Numbered from the stretch's first letter, positions 29,796-39,093 are shown. The stretch: DNA of 64,000 bases from Sporosarcina oncorhynchi (GCF_033304615.1 NZ_CP129118.1:988001-1052000), one strand, 5' to 3'. The notes: generated by a model from the sequence alone, not told the origin. Numbers and translations are program-made.

Positions 29796-31616
29796 ATGAC
29801 TACTGAAACTAAAAACAAAGTATTAACGCGCGATGAAGTGAAAGTTGATGAAACTTGGCGCTTGGAAGACATTTTTGCATCCGATGACGTTTGGGAGCAA
29901 GAATTCAAAGAAATTGAGAAGTTGAATGAAAAAGCGGGATCATTCAAAGATACATTGAATGATAGCCCTGAAGCATTATTTGAAGCCCTCACTTTCCGCG
30001 ATGAAATTTATGCAAAGCTGAGCAAAGTATATACGTATTCACACTTGAAAAGTGACCAAGATACGACCAACAGTTTCTATCAGGCGATGGAGAGCCGTGC
30101 GAAAACGTTAGCGACAAAAGTTTCGACAGCGCTTTCATATATCACGCCGGAACTGATGAGTATTCCCGAAGATAAGCTGGCTGATTTGGTTAACAACAAT
30201 GACAAACTGAAATTATACAAACAAGAATTTGAATCGATGAATGCGCATCGTCCTCATATCCTGCCTGCTGAGCAGGAAGCTTTGCTTGCTCAGGTGAGTG
30301 AAGTGACTGGCAGTCCGTCAGAAACTTTCAGCATGTTAAATAACGCTGATTTAACATTCCCGATGGTGAAAGATGAAGAAGGCGAAGAAGTGGAACTTTC
30401 TCATGGGCGCTATATCCGTTTCCTAGAGAGCAAAGACTCTAGTGTACGTGAAGGTGCTTTCAAAGCGATGTACAGCAAGTATGGCGAGTTTAAGAACACA
30501 TTCGCATCGACATTGAGTGGAACTGTTAAATCCCATAACGTGAACGCGACAATCCGTAAATATTCATCAGCACGGGAAGCGGCATTGTCAAACAACCATA
30601 TTCCGGAGCAAGTATATGATAATCTTGTTGAAACGATTAACAAGAATATCGGCCTGCACCACCGTTATGTAGCATTGCGTAAGAAAGTATTGGAATTGAA
30701 CGAACTTCATATGTGGGACATGTTCGCTCCGATGGTAAAGGACGTCGAAATGAAGATGCCATACGAAGAAGCGAAGAATACAATGCTAGATAGCTTCCAT
30801 CCACTGGGCGAAGAGTATACGTCCATCGTTAAGGAAGGCCTCGATAACCGCTGGGTCGATGTTCGCGAAAACAAAGGGAAGCGTTCAGGCGCATACTCTT
30901 CCGGAACATACGGTACAAACCCTTATATCTTAATGAACTGGCAGGATAACGTGGATAATATGTTCACATTGGCACATGAATTCGGTCACAGTGTCCATAG
31001 TTACTATTCACGCAACAACCAGCCATATAATTATGCGGGCTATTCCATTTTCGTAGCTGAAGTCGCTTCAACAGTGAACGAAGCACTGCTAAATGATTAT
31101 CTATTGAAAACGATCGACGATGAACAGAAACGGATTTACTTGCTGAATCACTGGCTTGAAGGTTTCCGTGGCACTGTGTTCCGTCAGACGATGTTTGCTG
31201 AGTTCGAACACCTTATCCACAAGCTCGACCAGGATGGTGTCGCTTTAACTGCAGACAAACTATCTGAAGAATACGCCGCACTGAACAAGAAGTACTTCGG
31301 CGATGCAGTTGAACAAGATGCTGAAATCGCATTGGAGTGGGCGCGTATCCCTCACTTCTATTACAATTACTATGTGTACCAATATGCGACAGGATTTAGT
31401 GCTGCGGTAGCACTGAGCCACCAGATTTTATCTGAAGGGCAACCTGCTGTAGATCGTTACATCAATAACTTCTTGAAAGCAGGCTCTTCTGATTATCCGA
31501 TTGAAGTATTGAAAGCAGCAGGTGTTGATATGACAAGTGCTGCTCCAATCGAAGAAGCATGCCGTGTATTTGAAGAACGTTTGAATGAGCTGGAAGAACT
31601 GCTTAACAAACAATAA
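29796..31616 (+). CDS. pepF: Oligoendopeptidase F
   Basis: This 606-aa M3-family zinc peptidase cleaves short peptides in the cytosol. The zinc site is His394-Glu-x-x-His398 in LAHEFGHSVHSYY, with the distal Glu in FVAEVASTVNEALL. The length is standard. SD AGGGAGGA precedes ATG. It is followed by a terminator and then the RoxS locus. Confidence 0.96.
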   Translation: MTTETKNKVLTRDEVKVDETWRLEDIFASDDVWEQEFKEIEKLNEKAGSFKDTLNDSPEALFEALTFRDEIYAKLSKVYTYSHLKSDQDTTNSFYQAMESRAKTLATKVSTALSYITPELMSIPEDKLADLVNNNDKLKLYKQEFESMNAHRPHILPAEQEALLAQVSEVTGSPSETFSMLNNADLTFPMVKDEEGEEVELSHGRYIRFLESKDSSVREGAFKAMYSKYGEFKNTFASTLSGTVKSHNVNATIRKYSSAREAALSNNHIPEQVYDNLVETINKNIGLHHRYVALRKKVLELNELHMWDMFAPMVKDVEMKMPYEEAKNTMLDSFHPLGEEYTSIVKEGLDNRWVDVRENKGKRSGAYSSGTYGTNPYILMNWQDNVDNMFTLAHEFGHSVHSYYSRNNQPYNYAGYSIFVAEVASTVNEALLNDYLLKTIDDEQKRIYLLNHWLEGFRGTVFRQTMFAEFEHLIHKLDQDGVALTADKLSEEYAALNKKYFGDAVEQDAEIALEWARIPHFYYNYYVYQYATGFSAAVALSHQILSEGQPAVDRYINNFLKAGSSDYPIEVLKAAGVDMTSAAPIEEACRVFEERLNELEELLNKQ

Positions 31617-31624
31617 GCCATTTG

Positions 31625-31668
31625 AAAAAGACTGACTAAGCCTGTTTACAGACTAAGTCAGTCTTTTT
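31625..31668 (+). terminator. Terminator of pepF
   Basis: Stem AAAAAGACTGACT/AGTCAGTCTTTTT with T-run. Confidence 0.9.
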
Positions 31669-31802
31669 CTCTATCTGTCTGGTAGTTATATCTATATAAT
31701 TTTATAGTAAGCGCTTTCTTTTAGTGTATAGAAGAATACCAATGTTTTTTGTAATCAATAATCTTATAGGTAAGGTGTTACAAGAGCTTTTCATTTGTGA
31801 CA

Positions 31803-31824
31803 TTCATGTGAAACTTCATGTGAA
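31803..31824 (+). promoter_or_regulatory. Tandem TTCATGTGAA sites upstream of RoxS
   Basis: Two identical TTCATGTGAA decamers (31803-31812 and 31815-31824) lie 12 nt apart, about 40-60 nt upstream of the RNA start. Their position fits binding of a response regulator such as ResD, which activates RoxS in B. subtilis. The protein assignment is inference. Confidence 0.5.
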
Positions 31825-31861
31825 ATGTTGATGTTACTATTATTTTATGATAAGTTATAGA

Positions 31862-31877
31862 TGTGAAATAAATCACA
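31862..31877 (+). promoter_or_regulatory. Rex/FNR-type palindrome at the RoxS start
   Basis: TGTGAAATAAATCACA has perfect TGTGA/TCACA arms with a 6-nt centre, as in Rex and FNR operators. It overlaps the expected transcription start. Rex represses roxS in B. subtilis, so Rex is favoured; FNR shares the arms. It may equally be just the conserved RNA 5' end. Confidence 0.5.
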
Positions 31878-31975
31878 AACCAAACATACACCCCTTTTGT
31901 TTGAACGTGAACATTTCTCCCATTCCCTTTATAAAGAGCATCCCTCTCCCCCAGGAGCGGATGCTCTTTTTGTTT
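31862..31975 (+). ncRNA. roxS: RoxS/RsaE small regulatory RNA
   Basis: This ~114-nt RNA closely follows RsaE/RoxS in order and sequence: GAAATAAATCAC, AACATACACCCCTTTTGTTTG, GAACGTGAA, then TTTCTCCCATTCCC. It ends in a terminator hairpin (AGAGCATCC/GGATGCTCT, 31935-31967, then T-run). The C-rich UCCC-type loops are the known seed regions that pair with Shine-Dalgarno sequences of TCA-cycle, respiration and redox mRNAs. The terminator loop adds another C-rich stretch (CTCTCCCCC). The position between pepF and spxH agrees with what I recall for Staphylococcus. The 5' end is approximate. Confidence 0.9.
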
Positions 31976-31995
31976 TTATATGCATTTTTTCCATA

Positions 31996-32130
31996 GCGGA
32001 ACGTATTGCGAGCGCAACGTAATAGTTCCGCGTAACAGAAGCATCCAGCGTAGCGACACAATCAAATTCTTCTGCAACGCAACCATCCAGTACAGTAACA
32101 CAATCAAACCCGGGTAACGCAACCCAACTA
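31996..32130. repeat. Hairpin plus ~41-nt degenerate direct repeats
   Basis: An inverted repeat GCGGAAC...GTTCCGC (31996-32002 / 32025-32031, with further pairing inside) is followed by two ~41-nt imperfect repeats. These share ATCCAG, ACACAATCAAA and AACGCAA (32041-32082 and 32083-32124). There is no coding frame on either strand. It lies between RoxS and the spxH terminator. Confidence 0.5.
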
Positions 32131-32172
32131 CGACATCAAGCTTTCGTAATTTAATCTAAAGCTAACTACAAT

Positions 32173-32213
32173 AAAAACCGGATGAAGGAAAACAATCGTT
32201 TTCTTCATCCGGT
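32173..32213 (-). terminator. Terminator of spxH
   Basis: A long stem ACCGGATGAAG/CTTCATCCGGT with inner GAAAAC/GTTTTC; the T-run is on the minus strand. Confidence 0.88.
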
Positions 32214-32233
32214 CTATAGTAAAAGGGCATTAT

Positions 32234-33040
32234 TCATTTACGTCTGCGCCATAATGTACGGTCCTTAAAAGGCAGTCTTTCGAGATTTTGAAGAAGCAAT
32301 TGTTTCTTCAATTCGCGTTCAGCGCTTTTCTCGGGAATATGATAGATCTCAGCAATCTCTTTCGTCGCGAGTGAATCGAAACGTCCAAAAAGCTCTGGGA
32401 GAGTAGGGGGTGCGTCGGGAGTAATCGAATAACCCACCATCTCTTCAAGAATCTGTTCATAGATTTCATACGAATGGAGACCGTTTACTTTCAATCCTTC
32501 ATCTTCAATATTTTCATTAAAGAAAACGAAAGAAGGCGCATCTACGACTTCCATTTCATTCGCCAAGTACAAATCGACTTGTAATGAGCGCATGACGTGC
32601 GGTGATGAGAAGTCTAGTACAAATTCGTCTACATCCAGGCCGAGATTTTCTGCGATTTCAACGAGAACTGAAAAGGACAGGACATTTCGGGATTTTAAAT
32701 ACGTATATTCAAAAATCTTTGATAGAAAACGGAATCCTGCACGCTTTCCCTGGAACTCAGCCGCTTTCATCGCGATGCTTGGGAAAGCGGGATGGTGCTT
32801 ATCACAGGAAGTGACGTCGTCTCTATTGCCGAAGTAGGATAAGTTCATCTTCGGTAAAGAGGTAAGGAGTGCGATTTTTAAAGTGAAGTAGCGCTCGTAT
32901 TCTACTTGTAATTTTCGGAGTAAAGGTTGTAATGCCCAACTTTTACTGCATAACGGGTCAACGAATACATAGATTTCAATTGGCTTTGACAGTGGAACGG
33001 ATGAGGTAATGCTGTTTACCAAAATGGTCTCTTGATTCAC
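32234..33040 (-). CDS. spxH: SpxH (YjbH), ClpXP adaptor for Spx, with Cys-x-x-Ser site
   Basis: This 268-aa DsbA-like protein has the YjbH core: KPIEIYVFVDPLC at 19-31, AAEFQGKRAGFRFL, then PSFVFFNENIEDEGLKV. SpxH presents Spx to ClpXP. The thioredoxin-like site is Cys31-Ser-Lys-Ser34, so the second Cys usual in B. subtilis is replaced. The short N-terminus lacks the His/Cys-rich metal-binding stretch. The start is GTG; it overlaps the yjbI stop by 4 nt (GTGA) and is co-translated. Confidence 0.9.
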   Translation of the reverse strand: MNQETILVNSITSSVPLSKPIEIYVFVDPLCSKSWALQPLLRKLQVEYERYFTLKIALLTSLPKMNLSYFGNRDDVTSCDKHHPAFPSIAMKAAEFQGKRAGFRFLSKIFEYTYLKSRNVLSFSVLVEIAENLGLDVDEFVLDFSSPHVMRSLQVDLYLANEMEVVDAPSFVFFNENIEDEGLKVNGLHSYEIYEQILEEMVGYSITPDAPPTLPELFGRFDSLATKEIAEIYHIPEKSAERELKKQLLLQNLERLPFKDRTLWRRRK

Positions 33041-33429
33041 TGCTCTTCCCCCTCGCTTCTATTCACCATATGATTCGCAGTTAACGCGAGCCGTTGATAA
33101 TACACTTCACGAAGAGGTCCTTCCAATCCGACATCGTCCATAGCTTCCGCCATGCATGCGAGCCATGCTTTTGCCCGCGTTGGTGTTATAGGAAAAGGCA
33201 TATGACGCGCTTTCATCATCGGATGGCCGTGCTCTTCCGTGAAAAGGTTCGGTCCGCCTAAATATTGTGTTTGAAATTGTATCTGTTTTCGTGCTGTCTC
33301 CGTCAAATCTGCCGGGAAAATCGGGAAAAGATCAGGATGGACAGCCACTTTATCATAAAAACGTTCAATGAGTTCCGACAGCTTTTCAGCGCCGATCTCC
33401 TCATAAGGAATCAAAGGTTTTCGAGTCAT
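33037..33429 (-). CDS. yjbI: Truncated haemoglobin YjbI
   Basis: This 130-aa group II truncated globin has PYEEIGAEKLSELIERFYDKV, QIQFQTQYLGGP and HPMMKARHMPFPITPTRAKAWL, in which His of KARHMPF is the likely proximal ligand. It may bind oxygen or protect against oxidants; it is linked to SpxH function in B. subtilis. ATG 33429 follows SD AAAGGAG; a longer upstream frame is not conserved. Confidence 0.92.
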   Translation of the reverse strand: MTRKPLIPYEEIGAEKLSELIERFYDKVAVHPDLFPIFPADLTETARKQIQFQTQYLGGPNLFTEEHGHPMMKARHMPFPITPTRAKAWLACMAEAMDDVGLEGPLREVYYQRLALTANHMVNRSEGEEQ

Positions 33430-33521
33430 GTATGTCAATCTCCTTTGCTCTGACTGTATGGGTATTTTATCAACCATACAAATCTTTCACAAACATATTG
33501 CCTTATGCGAGTCATATGTTG

Positions 33522-34226
33522 TTAGATTTCAAAACGATTATAATAGCTTAGCACCTTCGTTACATATTGCTGTGTTTCTTTAAATGGCGGGATTCCGCCG
33601 TACTTCTTCACATTGCCGGGACCGGCGTTATAGGCGGCAAGTGCAAGCTCGACATTGCCGAACTGATCGAGCATCTGTCGCATATACTTTGCTCCACCCA
33701 TAATGTTCTGTTTGGGATCGAAACTATCGGTTACACCTAATAATCTTGCAGTTCCGGGCATCAATTGCATGAGACCGGCTGCACCAGCACCGCTTACTAC
33801 GGAATTATTAAAGTTGGATTCCTGTTTGATGACTGATTTAATGAGGTTCACTGGCAATTGATAACGTTGAGCTGCCTCTTTAATAATATCATTATATGAA
33901 TGGCCTTCATGATTATCCGAATTTCCGCCTGAGTAAGTCATTCCGGCTTTACTAAGTGCCGCTGATAGATTGGCAGGCATATATACATTATTCAACCCTT
34001 CATACCGCAGGCTGTCCATCTGCTGAAGACTGCCGAGCATGCCGAAAGCCTGTTGTTGAAGAGCACCGGGAATTGAAGACGATTCTGTAGTGCTTGTAAG
34101 CATTTCATTAATCATCGAGTTGAATAATGATGAAGTGGAATCCTGTCCACTCGCATAATTTTGAACGGAACCGAGTGTCTGCATAGCTTGTATATCCATT
34201 AATGAGCGTATAGCGCGGGTATCCAT
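33522..34226 (-). CDS. Lytic transglycosylase (SLT domain), YjbJ-like
   Basis: This 234-aa protein has a C-terminal lysozyme-like SLT domain: the catalytic Glu in [21 protein letters not shown], then [14 protein letters not shown] and [18 protein letters not shown]. It cleaves peptidoglycan glycan strands to 1,6-anhydro products. No clear signal peptide is visible; the N-terminus is low-complexity (Ser/Gln-rich). ATG 34226 with SD AAGGGATG is preferred over a longer frame. Confidence 0.87.
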   Translation of the reverse strand: MDTRAIRSLMDIQAMQTLGSVQNYASGQDSTSSLFNSMINEMLTSTTESSSIPGALQQQAFGMLGSLQQMDSLRYEGLNNVYMPANLSAALSKAGMTYSGGNSDNHEGHSYNDIIKEAAQRYQLPVNLIKSVIKQESNFNNSVVSGAGAAGLMQLMPGTARLLGVTDSFDPKQNIMGGAKYMRQMLDQFGNVELALAAYNAGPGNVKKYGGIPPFKETQQYVTKVLSYYNRFEI

Positions 34227-34370
34227 TGCGTTACATCCCTTCTCTGAAACAATCTGTAGTTGCTTATGATTCAAGTATAGCAAGTTCTGTGCAAAAACGC
34301 ATGTTACAGACTGCATCAGCGCTTGTCATATGGTAGACTGAACCTATGATCATTGAAAGGAAGAAGACTT

Positions 34371-34763
34371 ATGCGAATTCAAAATCGAGTGACAAAAGGA
34401 CAACAGCATAATGATACAATCCGGTTCCATCTGGACGGGAGTGCCGAGCAACCCTTGGGGAAACCTGCAGGGAAAATGATTACCGATTCAGATGAAATGT
34501 CTTTCGTTTATCTGATGGACGATATAGAAGGTTATGCACATATTCATTTCCCTCGAGAAGTATGGGCATATATGGTGGAAGCGCTTCGCAACGAAGAAGA
34601 ACCGATGCTTCAATGGAACGACAGAAGCATACCACTGCCAGGTTTCATAGAAGAACTGACGATGCTCATTTACAATATTGAAGGCAATGACAATTATGGA
34701 GAGGCATTTACAACTGCCGTCGAGCAGGAGTTCCAAGCCATCCTTCAAAGTATTGAGATTTAG
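34371..34763 (+). CDS. yjbL: UPF0738 family protein (YjbL-like)
   Basis: This 130-aa acidic protein has the UPF0738 pattern (RIQNRVTKGQQHND, SFVYLMDDIEGYAHIHFP, PLPGFIEELTMLIYNIEGN) and sits directly before relQ, as in Bacillus. No biochemical function is known. ATG 34371 lies 9-10 nt after SD AAAGGAAG. Confidence 0.87.
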   Translation: MRIQNRVTKGQQHNDTIRFHLDGSAEQPLGKPAGKMITDSDEMSFVYLMDDIEGYAHIHFPREVWAYMVEALRNEEEPMLQWNDRSIPLPGFIEELTMLIYNIEGNDNYGEAFTTAVEQEFQAILQSIEI

Positions 34764-34778
34764 TCTGGAGGGGTACTG

Positions 34779-35456
34779 ATGAAGGAGTGGAAACAATTTC
34801 TCGAGCCATATAAGCAAGCCGTGGCGGAATTGAAAGTGAAATTCAAAGGTTTACGTGCTCAATATGAATTGGAAGGCGTCCATATGCCCGTGGAGTTTGT
34901 AACGGGACGAGTCAAGCCTCTTGCTAGCATCTATGACAAGACACTTGAAAAGGATATTCCTTTTAAACCATCTGCTGAACTGGCGGAAGAACTACCGGAT
35001 ATTGCAGGGTTGCGCATCATGTGTCAGTTTGTAGACGATATCGGTAAAGTTGTTGCGACTTTACGCAAAAGGACGGACTTGTGTGTAATTGAGGAAAGGG
35101 ATTATATATCCCACAAAAAGCCGAGTGGTTATCGTTCCTACCATATGATTATTGAATATCCCGTTCAAACAATTCATGGCGGAAAAACGATACTCGCAGA
35201 AATCCAGATTCGGACATTGGCGATGAATTTCTGGGCATCCATTGAGCATTCATTGAATTATAAATACCAAGGTGAATTGCCGAATGAAATCAGACACCGT
35301 TTGGAACGCGCGGCAGAAGCGGCTTTTAGACTTGATGAAGAAATGTCCCTGATCCGCGATGAAATCCATGATGCACAACAATATTTCAGCGCCTATAAAG
35401 AGACCGCTGATCGCGATTATAACGAGACGAAACGAAAGGGGGAGGAAGAACGATGA
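34779..35456 (+). CDS. relQ: RelQ small alarmone synthetase
   Basis: This 225-aa (p)ppGpp synthetase consists of the Rel/Spo synthetase domain alone, without hydrolase or TGS domains: [36 protein letters not shown] and the Glu of [18 protein letters not shown]. It makes alarmone from ATP plus GDP/GTP as a tetramer. SD TGGAGGGG precedes ATG. Its stop overlaps nadK (ATGA). Confidence 0.95.
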   Translation: MKEWKQFLEPYKQAVAELKVKFKGLRAQYELEGVHMPVEFVTGRVKPLASIYDKTLEKDIPFKPSAELAEELPDIAGLRIMCQFVDDIGKVVATLRKRTDLCVIEERDYISHKKPSGYRSYHMIIEYPVQTIHGGKTILAEIQIRTLAMNFWASIEHSLNYKYQGELPNEIRHRLERAAEAAFRLDEEMSLIRDEIHDAQQYFSAYKETADRDYNETKRKGEEER

Positions 35457-36253
35457 AATTCGCGGTTCAGACACGAAACGATTCCATTTCGAATCGTTTA
35501 AAGGATGAAGCTGTCGATTATTTGACGGACTTCGGTCTTGTGCTAGATGAAGAAGAGCCAGAAATCGTCCTCTCCATCGGAGGAGACGGAACATTACTTC
35601 ATGCTTTTCACAAGCATATTCATCGGCTGAAAGATACGGCTTTTATAGGTATCCACACAGGCCATCTAGGTTTCTATGCGGATTGGAAGCCTGAAGAGAT
35701 GGAGAAACTTGTCCTTTCAATTGCACGCAAGGAATATGAAGTCATAGAATATCCTTTGCTTGAAGTGACGATTAATTATCGTCATAGTGATAAGGTGACA
35801 ACATACTTGGCACTCAATGAATCAACTGTTAAATCACCAGAAGTGACACTCGTTATGGATGTTGAGCTGAATGGTGTTCATTTTGAGCGGTTCCGTGGTG
35901 ACGGGTTATGTATGTCGACACCTTCAGGCTCTACCGCTTATAATAAAGCACTTGGCGGGGCAATCATCCATCCGTCATTGCCGGCCATCCAATTAACAGA
36001 AATGGCCTCCATCAATAATCGGGTATTCAGGACAGTTGGTTCGCCGTTAGTTCTACCTGCCCATCATAGTTGTATTTTAACGCCTGTGAAAGGCCCCGAT
36101 TTTATGGTGACAATTGATCATTTACAACTTTTGCATAAAGACGTGAAGTCGATTGAATACAAAGTTGCACAGGAAAAGGTGCGTTTCGGCAGATTCCGTC
36201 CATTCCCGTTTTGGACACGCGTACATGATTCGTTCATAGCAAACGATGATTAA
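35453..36253 (+). CDS. nadK: NAD kinase
   Basis: This 266-aa enzyme phosphorylates NAD to NADP. Key motifs are [10 protein letters not shown] near residue 43, the Asn-Glu of LALNESTVK and [21 protein letters not shown]. It is coupled to relQ by a 4-nt overlap behind AAGGGGGAGGA and to the next gene by 8 nt, so these three form one translational unit. Confidence 0.96.
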   Translation: MKFAVQTRNDSISNRLKDEAVDYLTDFGLVLDEEEPEIVLSIGGDGTLLHAFHKHIHRLKDTAFIGIHTGHLGFYADWKPEEMEKLVLSIARKEYEVIEYPLLEVTINYRHSDKVTTYLALNESTVKSPEVTLVMDVELNGVHFERFRGDGLCMSTPSGSTAYNKALGGAIIHPSLPAIQLTEMASINNRVFRTVGSPLVLPAHHSCILTPVKGPDFMVTIDHLQLLHKDVKSIEYKVAQEKVRFGRFRPFPFWTRVHDSFIANDD

Positions 36254-37178
36254 CAATCGATTTACTATGGATTTTGTGATGGATGGACAGATGATGTTAC
36301 TAAGGGATTTCCTGCAAATGAAAGGTATTTCAAAAAGGACATTGACGGCCGTCAAATATGACGGTGGGAAATTACTCGTCAACGGCGTAGAACAGACCGT
36401 TCGGCATACGTTAAAAACAGGCGATATCGTCACAGTCCATTTCCCGATTGAACAGGTGAGCGAGGGGCTTACACCAGAAACCGGTCCGCTCACGATCATC
36501 TATGAAGACGAAGCCTTGTTAATTATTGATAAACCTGCGGGGCAAGGGACGATTCCATCAAGGGATCAGCCGGCAGGCACAGTCGCAAATTTTGTAGCAG
36601 GCAAATTCAATGTGGAACGCGTTCCGTCTACCGTTCATGTTGTGACTCGACTAGACCGGGACACATCAGGGCTTATATGTATCGCAAAAAACCGCCATAT
36701 CCACCATCTGTTAAGTGAACAGATGAAAACGGCAGGTTTTAACCGACGATATATGGCACTAGTCGAAGGGGAACTGGCGATTGAACAGCTTGTTATCGAG
36801 CAGCCAATCGGTCGGAAAGACGGAAGTATAATTGAACGGACGGTAAGAGCAGATGGTCAATATGCAAGGACGGATATTGAAGTGACAGGCATGTTCAAAC
36901 AACAGGATACACACTATGCCGCACTGTCCGTCAAGCTTCACACAGGTCGTACACACCAGATTCGGGTGCATATGCAGTGGCTCGGCAATCCTCTTGTAGG
37001 CGATGATTTATATGGCGGCTCGCAGAAGTTGCTGGACAGACAAGCATTGCATTGTTCGTCGATTGGATTCGTACATCCTCTCACAAATAAACAAATGCAA
37101 TTTGATAGTGGATTTCCTGCAGATATAGTGGCATTGATAAAAGAAGAATACCAATTAGAAAAGAGTAGTTTCTGCTAA
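36246..37178 (+). CDS. RluD-family pseudouridine synthase (YjbO-like)
   Basis: This 310-aa protein has an S4-like N-terminal RNA-binding segment ([20 protein letters not shown]... [18 protein letters not shown]) and the RluA-type catalytic domain. The catalytic Asp is in [25 protein letters not shown] and [11 protein letters not shown] follow. It isomerises uridines in 23S rRNA or tRNA; the exact site is not readable. It follows nadK with overlap. Confidence 0.92.
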   Translation: MINNRFTMDFVMDGQMMLLRDFLQMKGISKRTLTAVKYDGGKLLVNGVEQTVRHTLKTGDIVTVHFPIEQVSEGLTPETGPLTIIYEDEALLIIDKPAGQGTIPSRDQPAGTVANFVAGKFNVERVPSTVHVVTRLDRDTSGLICIAKNRHIHHLLSEQMKTAGFNRRYMALVEGELAIEQLVIEQPIGRKDGSIIERTVRADGQYARTDIEVTGMFKQQDTHYAALSVKLHTGRTHQIRVHMQWLGNPLVGDDLYGGSQKLLDRQALHCSSIGFVHPLTNKQMQFDSGFPADIVALIKEEYQLEKSSFC

Positions 37179-37260
37179 CTGACTAAGCAACGTCGATGGC
37201 ATGGTCCACTTACGACTTGAAAAAAGTTATGCATATCGGTTTGAAAAGGAAGGTGTAGCC

Positions 37261-38634
37261 ATGACAGTGAATGAAGAACTTCGAGAAGAAAATAGTGTGG
37301 ATGAAGCAAAATTACTCGACTCCCTCGAAAAAAATGATATAAAAGCATTTCGTGAAGAATATTTAAGTCTTCACCCTTATGACCGTGCAATTTTTTATGA
37401 AAATGTTAATACTAGCCATCGGAAAACAATGTATTTCTATCTATCTCCAAAAGAGCTGGCTGAGATTTTTGAAACAAGTGAAATAGATGAAAGCGAGTAT
37501 AAACAGTTCCTTCAGGAGATGGACACGACGTATGCGGCAGATATGATTTCATACATGTTCGTCGATAACGCGGTAGATGTCCTGAAAGAACTTGATAAAC
37601 TTCATATCGCCAGCTATTTGACCCTTATGAATAAAGATTCGGCAGCGCAAATCAAAGCACTCTTGCATTACGAAGAATATACAGCTGGTTCCATCATGAC
37701 AACGGAATATGTTTCAATACCACAGAATTCCACAGTTCGATCGGCTATGACGATTCTTCGCAATGAAGCGCCGGCTGCTGAAACAATTTACTACATTTTT
37801 GTCGTTGATGAAGACAACCATTTGACAGGTGTCGTTTCACTTCGTGATTTGATCATTACTGATGAAGACACACTGATCCAGTCGATTATGAACGACCGCG
37901 TTGTCAGTGTATTCGTTTCAGATGACCAGGAAGATGTTGCACGTACAACACAAGATTACAACTTACTGGCAGTACCCGTTGTCGATTTCCAGCACCATAT
38001 GCTTGGAATTATTACAGTCGATGACATTCTCGACGTCATCGATGAAGAAGCCTCCGATGACTATTCTAAACTTGCCGCTGTTTCAAATATGGACTCGTTT
38101 GATAAGACATCATTATCGGCTGCAAAGAAAAGGATTCCTTGGCTGCTCATTTTATTAGTACTAGGTATGCTTACGGCAAATTTGATTGACTTGTTCACAG
38201 ATACAATTTCACAAGTTGCACTACTTGCTGCTTTCATCCCGTTGATTGCCGGTACAGCCGGAAACAGTGGAACACAAGCGCTGGCGGTTGCTGTCCGTGG
38301 TATTGCAACACGCGATATTGAAGATGAGAGCAAGTTCAAGCTACTGCTACGTGAAGCAGGAACAGGATTGATTACAGGAATTGTATGTGCTGTTTTTGTG
38401 GTAGGTCTCATCTTCGTTTGGAAGCATGAATTTATCATTGCCTTATTGGTTGGAGCAGCTATTTTAGTCTCCATTTTTGTTGCAACAATTTCAGGATCGT
38501 TCATCCCGTTGTTCATGCATAAGATGAAAATTGACCCTGCCGTTGCCTCTGGACCATTCATTACGACACTAAATGACCTCATCAGTATCATCATCTATCT
38601 TGGTCTTGCGACTACGTTCCTTAGCAGCCTGTAG
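37261..38634 (+). CDS. mgtE: MgtE magnesium transporter
   Basis: This 457-aa protein has an N-terminal helical superfamily domain (residues about 25-130), two CBS domains (TTEYVSIPQNSTV... VVSLRDLI; VVSVFVSDDQ... ITVDDILDVI) and a C-terminal five-helix channel (PLIAGTAGNSGTQALAVAVRG, DPAVASGPFITTLNDLISI). It is a Mg-gated Mg channel. ATG 37261 with SD GGAAGGTG gives the conserved start. No M-box is present in the 82-nt leader. Confidence 0.95.
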   Translation: MTVNEELREENSVDEAKLLDSLEKNDIKAFREEYLSLHPYDRAIFYENVNTSHRKTMYFYLSPKELAEIFETSEIDESEYKQFLQEMDTTYAADMISYMFVDNAVDVLKELDKLHIASYLTLMNKDSAAQIKALLHYEEYTAGSIMTTEYVSIPQNSTVRSAMTILRNEAPAAETIYYIFVVDEDNHLTGVVSLRDLIITDEDTLIQSIMNDRVVSVFVSDDQEDVARTTQDYNLLAVPVVDFQHHMLGIITVDDILDVIDEEASDDYSKLAAVSNMDSFDKTSLSAAKKRIPWLLILLVLGMLTANLIDLFTDTISQVALLAAFIPLIAGTAGNSGTQALAVAVRGIATRDIEDESKFKLLLREAGTGLITGIVCAVFVVGLIFVWKHEFIIALLVGAAILVSIFVATISGSFIPLFMHKMKIDPAVASGPFITTLNDLISIIIYLGLATTFLSSL

Positions 38635-38647
38635 ATGGATGGAATGC

Positions 38648-38675
38648 ACTTCGGTCCCTTTAGGCGCATATACTA
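38648..38675 (+). promoter_or_regulatory. Sigma-K type promoter of cotO
   Basis: AC (38648-38649), 17 nt, CATATACTA (38667-38675), matching sigma-K AC-N16/17-CATANNNTA. The predicted start is near 38682, at the SD of cotO. Confidence 0.7.
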
Positions 38676-38695
38676 CGGAAAAAGGGGGAGAAACT

Positions 38696-39091
38696 ATTTC
38701 CTATCCACATCCGTTACTGTTTGTGCAAGGGCCACCTGTTTTTGTGAAGGTGAAAATGGTTGAGGAAGAGAGTACGTCGGTATTTATCATCAATCATCAT
38801 ACAGAGAAAGAGACGCTTGAAGTTCATCCATCCTCCGTCAATGAATTGGAAACGGTAGCAGTTGGAACGAATTCGGCCATTCGACAAAAGATTGATTATT
38901 TAAGTCGTCCATTTCAAAAACAAGCTTATCACCCGCTTCAATTTATTGTTGAAGGGAAAACGGTAAAAGGTGATATTCAAAAGGTTCAGGATTCGACAAT
39001 CTGGATAGAGTTGGATGATGAAGTGACTGAAGTGGACATCGAGAAAATTGAAGATGTGTTGTGGAGAGGTCAATCATTCGATCAAACATAA
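38696..39091 (+). CDS. cotO: CotO-like spore coat protein, apparent AUU start
   Basis: This protein of about 131 residues resembles CotO: an N-terminal YPHPLLFVQGPP block, an acidic/polar centre and the C-terminal domain PLQFIVEGKTVKGDIQKVQDSTIWI...EVDIEKIEDVLW. CotO is a morphogenetic coat protein made in the mother cell. SD AAAGGGGGAG ends 5 nt before an in-frame ATT at 38696. The nearest upstream ATG (38639) overlaps the mgtE end and lies before the predicted sigma-K transcript start, so ATT is the best start. cotZ lies next to it. Confidence 0.7.
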   Translation: MSYPHPLLFVQGPPVFVKVKMVEEESTSVFIINHHTEKETLEVHPSSVNELETVAVGTNSAIRQKIDYLSRPFQKQAYHPLQFIVEGKTVKGDIQKVQDSTIWIELDDEVTEVDIEKIEDVLWRGQSFDQT

Positions 39092-39093
39092 GC

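Noticed and set aside
37179-37260. M-box magnesium riboswitch before mgtE
   Set aside because: The leader is only ~80 nt and lacks M-box helices or a terminator.
38573-38695. Upstream extension of cotO into the mgtE end (ATG 38639 or earlier)
   Set aside because: Lies before the predicted sigma-K transcript start, has no SD, and encodes residues unlike CotO.
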